The translations under genes were made by a program, and so were the position numbers. Of a stretch of DNA of 64,000 bases, positions 18,965 through 26,587 are shown in pieces. The DNA is from VRUE01 sp963780815 (GTDB taxonomy: Bacteria > Actinomycetota > Thermoleophilia > Solirubrobacterales > 70-9), in assembly GCA_963780815.1 (NCBI GenBank), contig CAWADG010000013.1, forward strand, positions 1 to 64,000, in the 5' to 3' direction. The notes under the pieces were generated by a model. The model did not search any database. It was given only the letters and a program-made list of their open reading frames with translations, and had not been told where the DNA came from. Each line of letters starts with the position of its first letter. The stretch's first letter is position 1.

Positions 18965-19079
18965 CGGGTCGCGCACGGCCGTCCCCGCGAGGTCGCTCAA
19001 TCGGAGGTAATCGCTCGCACTTCGTGACGCCGCCACGAGTCGCAATCGTAGTCCGCGTTCTGGCCCACGCCAACTTGGC
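18965..19079 (+). repeat. 115-bp direct repeat, copy 1 (stray copy of a gene 5' end)
   Basis: Matches 23908-24022 over 115 bases with about six mismatches and no gap. In copy 2 this sequence is the promoter-proximal end of the PRC-barrel/MgtE_N gene. Copy 1 carries the same start region but no gene follows, so it is a stray duplicate just outside the tRNA-His remnant at 19258. The rest of 18738-19257 contains no gene. Confidence 0.85.
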
Positions 19080-19257
19080 GAGCTGATGAATGGCGTCGCT
19101 CCTTAGGGCTCGACCGCCCGAATCCAGGAGGTCCAGCCGATTTTCCAAGGTCACGATTTGCAGGACTTCTGCAGCCGGGAAGCCTTGACCCCGATTGTCC
19201 CCTCAAGACTTCTGCGGTCCTACACATTTCAAAAAGTGCCGATTTGCAGGCCTTTAG

Positions 19258-19461
19258 GGTGGACGACCGGATTCGAACCGGCGACCGCCTGGACCACAAC
19301 CATGCAGTCCGAGCTAGGCACTTGTGGCCCAAATGTGTGGCCCAAGCCTCCAAGATGGCACCGTTCGCGCCTGGATTGAACGGCGGCAATCGGCGCTACA
19401 ATGCCGATTGCTGCCGTTACGGGAGCGACGGGACTCGAACCCGCGATCTCCGGCGTGACAG
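19258..19461 (-). repeat. Left ~200-bp island repeat with tRNA-His and tRNA-Asp 3' remnants
   Basis: 19258-19302 is identical to the 3' 45 bases of the intact tRNA-His (26451-26495), including its GTG anticodon loop. A tandem motif lies at 19322-19344. 19379-19418 is a stem-loop with 16-base arms (AACGGCGGCAATCGGC and its near-complement). 19421-19461 is the 3' half of a tRNA-Asp with GTC anticodon and acceptor GTCGCTCCC. All are on the minus strand. No 5' halves are present, so neither encodes a tRNA. Confidence 0.8.
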
Positions 19462-19494
19462 TCGCGGATGCAGGACGGGTATGCAGCAATCAGA

Positions 19495-20343
19495 ATGTGC
19501 GCCGTGTCCGATCCGGTCGACCGCCGTGAATTGTTGGAGATGGCGCTGCGGCCGCTCGGCGCGCTCGGCACCACCGCCGACTTCCCGCAGGACCGGGCCG
19601 GCATCGAGGCGCTGATCGCGCGGCTCGCCGAAGGACGACCGAGCGAACGGCGGCACTTCGCCTACGAGGACGGCGTGGCGCTGCCGCGATACGACGGCGA
19701 GTACACCACCTGGCTCTCACCCGCCGGCGGCGGCGCCGTGCGTGTCCGCCGGGAACACCCATGGGATCTCAGTTCCGTCGCCGTGGTCCTCCAGCCCGAC
19801 GGGCGCGTCGGGGAGTTCGTGGAGATCGAGGGCTTCGGCGTCCCCGACTCCGAGCTGACCGACCAGGCGCGGGCGGACCGCAAGGCACACGAACGCCGGA
19901 CGCGCGAGCAAGAAGAAAGCGAGCCGGAACACGAGCGATGCCTAGAGGAGAGCCAGGCTCGCTTTCGCACCGGGAACCTGACCCGCACTGTCGCCGCGCC
20001 GCCGGGCCAGGACCCTGGCGGTCCGGTCGTCGCCTACGTCGCCCTCTACGAGACCGGGGTGATGATCAACTACCTCGTGCCGCGCCCGCCGCATGAGGTG
20101 CTCGACCCCGAGGACCCGGACGACCCCTTCGCCGAACCGCACATGGAAGCGATGTTCCCGCGCATGGAGATCGACGACGGGCTCAGCACCGAGTTCAAGT
20201 GCGTGGACATCGACTCCGTCGACATGAACAGCTCACCGCTGCGGGCACGGGTGGATTACACGCCCGCGGTGCCGACGGCCGCGCGCAGCCTCCGCGTCAT
20301 CTTCGAGGCGACGACCGTCGAGATCGATCTCGAGGCCGCATGA
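19495..20343 (+). CDS. Uncharacterised protein, first of a tandem paralogous pair
   Basis: I use the ATG at 19495; an ATG at 19468 and a GTG at 19504 are alternatives, and none has a good ribosome binding site. About 282 residues, acidic, with no signal peptide or membrane segment. The middle is a charged helical stretch (RADRKAHERRTREQEESE). The C-terminal half reads GNLTRTVAAPPGQDPGGPVV, YVALYETGVMINYLVPRPP, MEIDDGLSTEFKCVDIDSV and RSLRVIFEATTVEIDLEA. Those four blocks align in order with the next gene, so the two are diverged duplicates. The family is not one I can name. The genes overlap by ATGA and are surely cotranscribed. Confidence 0.75.
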   Translation: MCAVSDPVDRRELLEMALRPLGALGTTADFPQDRAGIEALIARLAEGRPSERRHFAYEDGVALPRYDGEYTTWLSPAGGGAVRVRREHPWDLSSVAVVLQPDGRVGEFVEIEGFGVPDSELTDQARADRKAHERRTREQEESEPEHERCLEESQARFRTGNLTRTVAAPPGQDPGGPVVAYVALYETGVMINYLVPRPPHEVLDPEDPDDPFAEPHMEAMFPRMEIDDGLSTEFKCVDIDSVDMNSSPLRARVDYTPAVPTAARSLRVIFEATTVEIDLEAA

Positions 20344-21131
20344 ATCCACCCGGTATCGACAGCGACTATCACGATAGTCAGGAGTCCGCGAGCCTTCTGC
20401 TGTTGCGGGTAGCGCTCATGCTGCTCGGCGAGGCGCGGCTGCGCGGGGACTTCGGGGACGAGGCGGAGCTCGCGGAGCGGGCCGCAGCGCTGGCCGACGG
20501 GTTGACCGGCGGCGCGGCCTCCCCAGATCCGCGGCGCGCGGCGGTGGAGGTCGGACTCCTCCGCCCCGATCGCATCTCCCTCGTCGCTCCCTTCATGGAG
20601 AACAGCGCCACTGCCTGGAGTCTCATGCTCGACGGGACCTTGTTCGACGGTGGGACGGTCGGATCCATGAGGGCCGTGAAGGTCGACCCGCAAGAGCTGA
20701 GCGCCGAGGTGCGTGCCGACCTAGAGCGCCGGCAGGCGGAGTGGCAGGCCCGACACGAGGGATTGGAACAGTTCACCGCGACGCGCTTCGTCCGAGCCGT
20801 CACCGCGCCGCCGCAACCGGGCGCCGCGGTGCAGGTGCTCGCGATCATGCTCTACGAGGACGGCTTCTACGTCGAGCTCACCTACGACAAGGAGCCGCCG
20901 ACCTTCGATCCGGAGATGAGCGCCGAGCAGTTCTTCGCACGCGAGAAAGATCCCGAGGTCAAGGTCGAGGACGACCTCGGCACTGAGTACTTCGAAAGTG
21001 GCAGTGGAGGCGGCGGTGGCGTGCGCGTTTCCCATTCGAGCCGCGGTTTCGCCCCCGCCCCGCCCCCCGACGCACGCCTCCTCCGGCTCAGCGCCGGCGG
21101 CGAGACCGTCGAGCTCGACCCAGGGCCGTAG
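20340..21131 (+). CDS. Uncharacterised protein, second of a tandem paralogous pair
   Basis: 263 residues from the ATG overlapping the upstream stop. The N-terminus (SASLLLLRVALMLLGEARLR) is an amphipathic helix region rather than a signal peptide. Shared blocks with the upstream gene are ATRFVRAVTAPPQPGAAVQV, LAIMLYEDGFYVELTYDKEP, VKVEDDLGTEYFES and ARLLRLSAGGETVELDPGP. A Gly/Ser-rich loop (ESGSGGGGGVRVSHSS) divides the last two. I recall the DDLGTxY...PAPPxARxL pattern from other actinobacterial hypothetical proteins, probably a beta-sandwich, but no function is known to me. Confidence 0.78.
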   Translation: MNPPGIDSDYHDSQESASLLLLRVALMLLGEARLRGDFGDEAELAERAAALADGLTGGAASPDPRRAAVEVGLLRPDRISLVAPFMENSATAWSLMLDGTLFDGGTVGSMRAVKVDPQELSAEVRADLERRQAEWQARHEGLEQFTATRFVRAVTAPPQPGAAVQVLAIMLYEDGFYVELTYDKEPPTFDPEMSAEQFFAREKDPEVKVEDDLGTEYFESGSGGGGGVRVSHSSRGFAPAPPPDARLLRLSAGGETVELDPGP

Positions 21132-21361
21132 CCACGCGAAGCCCGCTGTACGCAGGACGAAGGCGAAATTGGGTTCCTAGAGCCGTAAAGAAGCAACGGG
21201 AGCTGGACGCAATCAGCCTGAGGCGCTTAGCGGCCCGGAGCGAAGGGCGCTCTAGGCAAATCACTTGTTGCTTGGTGCCCAAATGTGGTGCCCACGGAAC
21301 GCAGCTGACCGGATCGACATCGTCTGGGGCTGCCGCATTCCCCGCTAGAATGCGCTTGCCG
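21132..21361. other. Intergenic region with one tandem tRNA-scar-type motif
   Basis: Contains TTGGTGCCCAAATGTGGTG at 21272-21290, followed by CCCA, the same tandem motif seen next to tRNA 3' ends at 19322, 25949, 26194, 26367 and 45664. Here no tRNA fragment is visible beside it. No gene is supported in this stretch. Confidence 0.45.
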
Positions 21362-21837
21362 TCAAATGCCCCCGCCGGGATTCGGCTGATAGCGGGTGCC
21401 GAAGTTGGAATCGGAGAACCACTGATAGATCTCGTGCAGGCTGCCGAACCCCGCGGCGATCAGGAAGACGAGCAACACGATCGCGACTGATCGACGGTTG
21501 CTGTCCTCCTCGAGCACGTCTGGCAAAGCCCTCAGCCGGATCAACAGGACGAGGGCGTGGGCGCAAGCACGGCGGGCAGCGCCCCTTGAACGAGTGTGTC
21601 CCACCAGGACACGCGCGACCAGAAGCCACCCACCTGGCCGAGCGCTTGCAGCGTCCAGGCCACGAGGAATGCGGCGTCGAAGGCCTACGGCAGCCGCGGC
21701 AGCCGCGGCACCTGCAACACCGCGAACATGACCACTAGGGCCACCGCGTTGCCGAAGTGTCCCTGCGCAAGCTCGATCGCGGCCCAGACGAGAAAGCCCA
21801 GCTTGAGCAGACTCAGGATGAACGGCGCCTCACGTGA
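21362..21837 (-). pseudogene. Relic of a YjdF/DUF2238-like small membrane protein
   Basis: On the minus strand from about 21837 one reads FILSLLKLGFLVWAAIELAQ and VALVVMFAVLQVPRLPRLP, then an in-frame TAG, AFDAAFLVAWTLQALGQVGG and DTLVQGALPAVLAPT. A frameshift then leads to LVLLIRLRALPDVLEEDSN and IYQWFSDSNFGTRYQPNPGG, where the homology stops. The ExxQWFSD and FGTxYQPN words resemble DUF2238. One stop, one frameshift and a missing C-terminus mark it as dead. Its start overlaps the end of the Nramp gene on the same strand. Confidence 0.55.
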
Positions 21838-23053
21838 GTGAGAGTGCCACGGTCGTCGCGATGCTCGCTGCGATGAGGCCGATGACCGCGGCTGTGGCGA
21901 CGGATCCCGTTCGTCCGAGTACGTGCTCGCCCATCAGGTGGTGGTCGCGACCGAGCGCACGCATGAAGACGATCAGCGGCAGGAGCAGGACGGCGTTGAG
22001 AGCCTGGCTGGCATAGAGGATCGTGATCAGCGGGGCGCCGGGGATGCACACGACGACCACCGCAATGGCGACGATCACGGCGAAGGACCAGTAGAAGAGG
22101 CGGGCCTCGCTGTAGGCGTCATTCAGCTGGGCCTCGTATCCGACGGCGTCCGTGACCGAGTAGGCCGTCGACAGAGGCAGCACCGACACGGCGAGCAGCC
22201 CCGAGCCCACCAGCCCGATGCCGAACAGCGCCGAGGCGCCGGCGCCCGCCACCGGCTCCAGCGCGAGGGCCGCGTCGGACGCGTCGTTGATGCTGATCCC
22301 GTTGACGTTCAGGGTCGCCGCGCAGGCGATCACGACGAAGGCGCCGATCACTCCGGTGAGCAGGGCGCCGAGCAGCACGTCGACGCGCTCGAGCCGCAGA
22401 TCGCGGGGGCGCAGTCGCTTGTCGACCACGTAGGACTGGATGAACGCCAGGCCCCAGGGCGCAAGCGTCGTCCCGATCGTCGCGACGGCCGCCAGCGCCG
22501 CGTCGCGGCTGTTGAGACCGCCGGGGACCACGAGGCCATGCCCGGCAGCAGCCCAATCCGGGTGAGCGAGAATCGCCGCCGCGACATACGCAACGAACAC
22601 GGCGCTGAGAGCGAGCAGGACGTGCTCGATGCGGCGAAACGATCCACGGAGCACGAGGGTCGAGACCGCGACCGCCGCGACCGGCACGCCGATGCCGCGG
22701 GAGATGTCGGCGAGGCCAAGCGCTGCGGCGATCCCCGCGAACTGCCCGCAGAGCGTGCCGAGGTTCGCGCCCATCAACACGATCAGGGCGACCCCGGTCC
22801 AGCGAACGCCGTAGCGCTGGCGGATCAGCCCGATCAGCCCCTGGCCGGTGACGATCCCCAGGCGCGCGCCGAGTTGGTGAAAGATGATGAGCGCGACCGT
22901 CGAGGCGGTCAGGACCCAGAGCAGGGTGTAGCCATGGTCGGCCCCGAGGATCGAGTACGTCGTGATTCCCGGCGGGTCGTCATCCGAGAGGCCGGCCAGC
23001 AGGCCCGGGCCGACGACGGCAAGCAGCGCCGCCAGGCGCGTGCCGCGTTTCAC
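21830..23053 (-). CDS. Nramp-superfamily metal transporter with a non-canonical metal site
   Basis: 407 residues, eleven membrane helices, from a GTG overlapping the upstream stop. In helix 1 the usual DPGN motif is replaced by SDDDPPGITTYS (about 23-34). In helix 6 the usual MPHN is replaced by APWGLAFIQSYVVDK (about 195-209), so the methionine ligand that favours Mn/Fe is absent. Related Nramp-like carriers lacking the methionine are known to carry magnesium or other ions. The gene is coupled to a PRC-barrel/MgtE_N protein, which also points to divalent cation handling. The substrate is inferred, not shown. Confidence 0.82.
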   Translation of the reverse strand: MKRGTRLAALLAVVGPGLLAGLSDDDPPGITTYSILGADHGYTLLWVLTASTVALIIFHQLGARLGIVTGQGLIGLIRQRYGVRWTGVALIVLMGANLGTLCGQFAGIAAALGLADISRGIGVPVAAVAVSTLVLRGSFRRIEHVLLALSAVFVAYVAAAILAHPDWAAAGHGLVVPGGLNSRDAALAAVATIGTTLAPWGLAFIQSYVVDKRLRPRDLRLERVDVLLGALLTGVIGAFVVIACAATLNVNGISINDASDAALALEPVAGAGASALFGIGLVGSGLLAVSVLPLSTAYSVTDAVGYEAQLNDAYSEARLFYWSFAVIVAIAVVVVCIPGAPLITILYASQALNAVLLLPLIVFMRALGRDHHLMGEHVLGRTGSVATAAVIGLIAASIATTVALSLT

Positions 23054-23979
23054 CGCTTGGACCTGGCCGGTCCGCGAAGGATGTTCCAGTAGCGGCGGGG
23101 CGGCCGCGGCTCATCGGCGGCCGGCTCCGCTGGGCGAGCGATTGCGGCTCGCAACCGCTCCGCATGGTCATGGCCCATGGCCGCCAGGAGGCTTTCCCGC
23201 CGCTCCTCGTCGGCCTCGCGCAGCGCGTCCGCCGCCTCGTCGGCCGGCATCTGCTCGAGCAGCTCCACAGCGCTTGCGGTCGGAAGGACCTCGATCAGGT
23301 CGGCGCCGAGTTCGGGGTGTACAGCGCAGAGCGCGGCGGTCGCCCGCGCGTCCTCGGTCGCGTCGAGCACCTCCGCGCCACGCGCCACCGGCAGCCGCGC
23401 CAGCAACTCCGCGAGGTCTGCTGGGTCGAGCCGGTGCACGGCCGCGGAGGGAGAGGCCAGCTGCAGCGGGTGCCCGGCCCCGCTCGCCAGGTGCACCCCC
23501 GCCCAGTCGATCGCGTCACGCGACGCGCGGCCCGCGAGCCGACCCAAGCCCAGCCGGCGTAGGATCGCGCGCCCGCCGACATCGACCGCGATGACCCGCA
23601 GCACTCCCTCATCCCAAGCGAGGTCCACCTCGCCGACGCGAGCGAGTCTGCGGCTGTTCGTGTCGACTACTTGCACATCGAGCACGTCACGCCCCAGGAG
23701 AAGGAGGTCGGTATCGGCTGCGTCGCCGCCCGGAGGAAACGGTCCGTCAAGCACCATGCTGCCCGAACCGATCTCGGTGAAATGCTCGACCGGCACCGCG
23801 GCAGGAGCGCTGCGCCTGCCGGCTCGCACCAGGACCACCTCGACGGCCGGCAGGACACCGTCGAGCCGGACGCCCAGGTCGGCCACGGCCCCCACGGGGC
23901 GTCCGCCCGGGTCGCGCACGGCCGTCCCCGCGAGGTCGCTCAATCGGAGGTAATCGCTCGCACTTCGTGACGCGGCCAC
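23050..23979 (-). CDS. PRC-barrel plus MgtE N-domain protein
   Basis: I start at the GTG at 23979 (VAASRSASDYLRLSDL), giving 309 residues; the longer upstream frame has no homology. Two PRC-barrel-like beta domains cover about 10-85 and 105-170 (LLLLGRDVLDVQVVDTNSRR). A helical MgtE_N domain covers about 205-305 (HRLDPADLAELLARLPVARG through MPADEAADALREADEERRES). In MgtE channels the N-domain senses cytosolic Mg2+. Here no channel domain follows; instead the adjacent Nramp carrier, sharing an overlapping start, is the likely partner. The 5' end is duplicated at 18965-19079. Confidence 0.82.
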   Translation of the reverse strand: MAASRSASDYLRLSDLAGTAVRDPGGRPVGAVADLGVRLDGVLPAVEVVLVRAGRRSAPAAVPVEHFTEIGSGSMVLDGPFPPGGDAADTDLLLLGRDVLDVQVVDTNSRRLARVGEVDLAWDEGVLRVIAVDVGGRAILRRLGLGRLAGRASRDAIDWAGVHLASGAGHPLQLASPSAAVHRLDPADLAELLARLPVARGAEVLDATEDARATAALCAVHPELGADLIEVLPTASAVELLEQMPADEAADALREADEERRESLLAAMGHDHAERLRAAIARPAEPAADEPRPPRRYWNILRGPARSKR

Positions 23980-24022
23980 GAGGCGCAATCGTAGTCCGGG
24001 TTCTAGCCCACGCCACCTTGGC
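23908..24022 (+). repeat. 115-bp direct repeat, copy 2
   Basis: Counterpart of 18965-19079. It spans the first codons of the PRC-barrel/MgtE_N gene (on the minus strand) and about 43 bases upstream. This copy is in its natural genic context, so it is probably the source. The stretch 24023-24228 upstream contains nothing recognised apart from the likely promoter. Confidence 0.85.
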
Positions 24023-24228
24023 CTCCGCTTGCGCCTCAAGGTCGAGCATCTGCCGCGGGACGTCAACGGCTCACCTGAGACTTCCCGAGGGCCTCTAAGG
24101 AGGGTTGGCGTAGGGAACGCGTACGGAACGAAAGCCTCAAAAACAGCGCTTCGCTGACTTTCGCTGACTTCGGCTGACCTTTCGACGCGCTGCACATCGT
24201 CACGTGATCGAGCGCCGCCCAACTGTAC

Positions 24229-25122
24229 TCAGCGGCGCGAGTCCCTCAGTCGCGTTCGCAGCGCGGCGACCTGCGCTCGGGTGAGCCGCAGCGCCTCGTC
24301 GCGCAGACGCGGAGCCAGGTGGCGAGCGGGGTCGTCCGCGCGTTCGGACTCGAGCTGCTCGATCCCGCGGGCGACCGCATTGCGAACGTCGTCTCGCAGC
24401 TTCGCCGCCCCGGCCGTGTCCTCCCAGGACGTGCCGTAGCGCCGCGCTTCGATCGGCGCGGCGAGTCGGCCGTAGATGCGCTGGGGTCGGGGTAGCGGTG
24501 TCGTGCCCAGGCCGCGAACGATCGGGAAAAGCAGCTCGGGGTCGATGTCGAGCCGCGTAGCGAGGGCGCGAACCGGGGCAAAGAGGGCGTCGTCGGCGTC
24601 GACGACGACGTCCCACATCTCGTCGACGCCGATCATCGAGAAGGGCACCACCGGGTAGCCGAACTCGAGCGCCAGCCGCGCGAAGCCGATCCGCTCACGC
24701 CAGACCAGCGGGTAGTGCTCTCCGCGGCGGCGGGCCACCTCGCGTCCGCCACCGGGAAAGACGAGCACCGCCTGATCGGACCGCAGAAGCTCGCGGGCGT
24801 TCTCGCGGGTGCCGCTGACCATGCCGAAGTGGGTGAGCAAGTCGCGCCACAGCGGAACTCGGTAGTGCTGGCGCTCGCCCAGTGACCGCACGAGCACCCC
24901 CGTCCGCTCATTGATATCCAGCACGAGGAACGGGACGTCGAACAGGCCCAGGGTGGTGTGGTTGCCCACCAGCAAGTAGCGACCATTGGACGGCAGGTTC
25001 TCGAAGCCGTCGAAGCGGGGATCGGTGAGCGCCCGCCACGGCGCGAGCAACGCCCTGGCGGCCCTGAGCTCGGCCGGGTGCGGAGTGAAGGCCGCGGCTT
25101 CCACGGCCGAACCGTAAGGCAC
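24229..25122 (-). CDS. PlsC-like lysophospholipid acyltransferase
   Basis: 297 residues from the ATG at 25122. Motifs: GRYLLVGNHTTLGLFDVPFL (altered NHxxxxD block), QAVLVFPGGGREVARRRGEH, RIGFARLALEFGYPVVPFSM and IVRGLGTTPLPRPQRIYGRL. It would transfer an acyl chain to a glycerol-lipid at the inner membrane surface. It is a clear paralogue of the acyltransferase at 4842-6059, sharing GHYRVPVWR/QHYRVPLWR and MVRGTREN/MVSGTREN, but it lacks the SnoaL-like tail. It is divergent from an amidohydrolase relic, echoing the arrangement at the other acyltransferase. Confidence 0.85.
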   Translation of the reverse strand: MPYGSAVEAAAFTPHPAELRAARALLAPWRALTDPRFDGFENLPSNGRYLLVGNHTTLGLFDVPFLVLDINERTGVLVRSLGERQHYRVPLWRDLLTHFGMVSGTRENARELLRSDQAVLVFPGGGREVARRRGEHYPLVWRERIGFARLALEFGYPVVPFSMIGVDEMWDVVVDADDALFAPVRALATRLDIDPELLFPIVRGLGTTPLPRPQRIYGRLAAPIEARRYGTSWEDTAGAAKLRDDVRNAVARGIEQLESERADDPARHLAPRLRDEALRLTRAQVAALRTRLRDSRR

Positions 25123-25239
25123 CGTTCTCCCGGGTTGGGGTCTCGGTCCCCAAGGGGTCGCTCAACGACCGCCGCAAGGCGGGCTTGATCGCATCGGACG
25201 TAGTGCAGAAGTCTTGGCGGCGTCCCCGCTTGCTGTCGC

Positions 25240-25798
25240 AAGTGTGCGCCGCCGAGCCGTTCTGGGCGCACGTCGAACGTCGCGGCGTCCCCGTGTTCCT
25301 GCACCCGCCGCTGCTCCCCTACGGGTTTCGCTCGATGACGAAGTACCGGCTGGAGGAGGCCGTTGGACGGCCCGCCGACACCGCTCTCTCGGTCGCACGC
25401 CTCATCTTCTCCGGGACGTTCGACCGCCACCCGAACCTCAAGGTCGTGCTCGCCCATGTGGGCGGAGCCCTCCTGGCGGCGATGGGGAGACTCGAGTTCA
25501 CCTACCGCCTCGGCTATGACGGGTTGCCCGAGGGTGAGGCGGCGGTCTGTGAGAGACCTCCGAGCGAGTATCTGCCCCGTAGCCTCTACGTCGACACGAT
25601 GGGCTTCTGGGCGCCGCACGTCCGCGAGGCGATCGAGGTACTCGGCGCCGACCGCGTGCTGCTGGGTTCCGACTTCGGCCCGGTCCCGATCAGCCCGGCT
25701 GAGCCATCGATCTCGTCCGGTCACTCGGTCTCGACACGGCGGACGAACAGCGGATCCTCGGCCGCAACGCAGCGGCGCTGTTCGGGCTGGACTTATGA
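25240..25798 (+). pseudogene. C-terminal half of an amidohydrolase-2 (ACMSD-like) protein
   Basis: Begins abruptly at AAEPFWAHVERRGVPVFLHP, mid-protein for this family, and continues with HPNLKVVLAHVGGALLAAMG, SLYVDTMGFWAPHVREAIEV and ADRVLLGSDFGPVP (catalytic Asp). A frameshift near 25710 moves the last part, DTADEQRILGRNAAALFGLD, into another frame ending at TGA 25796-25798. The N-terminal DxHxH half is absent. The relic ends 88 bases before the right island repeat, so the original gene may have been cut by the integration or rearrangement. Confidence 0.7.
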
Positions 25799-25885
25799 CC
25801 AGGAACCGCTGGAAACCAATGGCAACTCAGAAGTCGGCCCGGTCAGGAAAGTCCCTGCAACCGATTAGCAGGGGATTCTCCTCAG

Positions 25886-26087
25886 GGTGAACGACCGGAT
25901 TCGAACCCGCGACCGCCTGGACCACAACCACGCAGGCCGAACAAGCACTTGTGGCCCAAATGTGTGGCCCACGACCTCAAGTCGACGCGGTCAGGCCACG
26001 TGCTGAACGGCAGCAACCGGCGTTACAACGCCGATTGCTGCCGTTACGGGAGCGACGGGACTCGAACCCGCGACCTCCGGCGTGACA
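25886..26087 (-). repeat. Right ~200-bp island repeat with tRNA-His and tRNA-Asp 3' remnants
   Basis: 25886-25930 matches the tRNA-His 3' end with two mismatches. 25949-25971 is the tandem motif. 26006-26045 is the stem-loop with arms AACGGCAGCAACCGGC and GCCGATTGCTGCCGTT. 26048-26087 is the tRNA-Asp 3' half. Compared with the left copy the stem-loop differs at several bases but still pairs, so changes in one arm are mostly matched or wobble-tolerated in the other. Confidence 0.8.
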
Positions 26088-26193
26088 GGTCGATCGCGAT
26101 ACGTGAACGATGGAGGCCGGCGGTGTTCTGCCCGCGCAAAGCAGTTTCGCCATCGCGGTCGGCGATGCCGATCCGAGGGGTCAGTCGCCGAAC

Positions 26194-26213
26194 TTAGTAC
26201 CCACTTAGTACCC
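26194..26213 (+). repeat. Tandem tRNA-scar motif beside the tRNA-Met remnant
   Basis: TTAGTACCCACTTAGTACCC, two copies of TTAGTACCC separated by AC. It lies 66 bases from the 3' end of the tRNA-Met remnant at 26279 with a terminator hairpin between. The same tandem design recurs near other tRNA 3' ends in the window. Confidence 0.6.
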
Positions 26214-26244
26214 GCCGGGAATTCGCTGCGAGACCCCAGACACG

Positions 26245-26269
26245 AAAAAGGCCCCGTTTCCGGGGCCTT
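26245..26269 (-). terminator. Intrinsic terminator
   Basis: On the minus strand a stem of AAGGCCCCG with CGGGGCCTT and a four-base loop is followed by TTTTT. It lies directly past the 3' end of the tRNA-Met remnant, so it is probably the old tRNA-Met terminator or travelled with it. Confidence 0.8.
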
Positions 26270-26275
26270 CTCCTA

Positions 26276-26318
<43 letters not shown>

Positions 26319-26366
26319 CCGAAACAGCGACTCGGTCAAGCCGTCTGGAGACCGCGTTTCTCAAAA

Positions 26367-26386
26367 TTGGGCCCCGATTGGGCCCC
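26367..26386 (+). repeat. Tandem tRNA-scar motif beside the intact tRNA-His
   Basis: TTGGGCCCCGATTGGGCCCC: two TTGGGCCCC words separated by GA. It sits 64 bases beyond the 3' end of the intact tRNA-His gene, at a distance like those of the other copies. Confidence 0.55.
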
Positions 26387-26450
26387 CCTCAACATCGTCA
26401 CATTCGCCTCAAACAAGCGGAAACTCCACCACAGTCGGGTTTCCGTGAGG

Positions 26451-26524
26451 GGTGGACGACCGGATTCGAACCGGCGACCGCCTGGACCACAACCAGGAGC
26501 TCTACCAGCTGAGCTACGTCCACC
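26451..26524 (-). tRNA. tRNA-His (GTG)
   Basis: Complete cloverleaf on the minus strand: acceptor GTGGACG with CGTCCAC, D-arm GCTCAGCTGGTAGAGC, anticodon arm around TTGTGGT with GTG anticodon, and T-arm CCGGTTCGAATCCGG. The encoded G at -1 (26524) faces C73 (26451), the identity feature of tRNA-His. CCA is not encoded. It is the only intact tRNA of the locus and the likely integration target of the neighbouring island. Confidence 0.95.
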
Positions 26525-26587
26525 GCGGGCCTCCAATCTAGCGGCTCGCCTGCCGGCGGATATCGGCCGCGGCGCTAGGCTGAGAGC

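Larger units (their letters stand above)
19258..26087. mobile_element. Putative genomic island bounded by tRNA-derived direct repeats
   Basis: A block of about 200 bases (19258-19461) recurs in the same orientation at 25886-26087. Each block holds, in order, the 3' 45 bases of tRNA-His, a tandem motif, a 40-base stem-loop and the 3' half of tRNA-Asp. An intact tRNA-His lies just beyond at 26451-26524. Duplicated tRNA 3' ends are the classic scar of site-specific integration by tyrosine recombinases. No integrase survives. The cargo is a novel paralogous gene pair, a YjdF-like pseudogene, Nramp plus PRC/MgtE_N, an acyltransferase and an amidohydrolase relic. Boundaries are inferred from the repeats. 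Confidence 0.55.

Noticed and set aside
19158..19615. Short frames containing words such as GTRTRDLRRD near the tRNA remnants
   Set aside because: These are translations of tRNA 3' ends in the wrong sense, a well-known source of spurious proteins.
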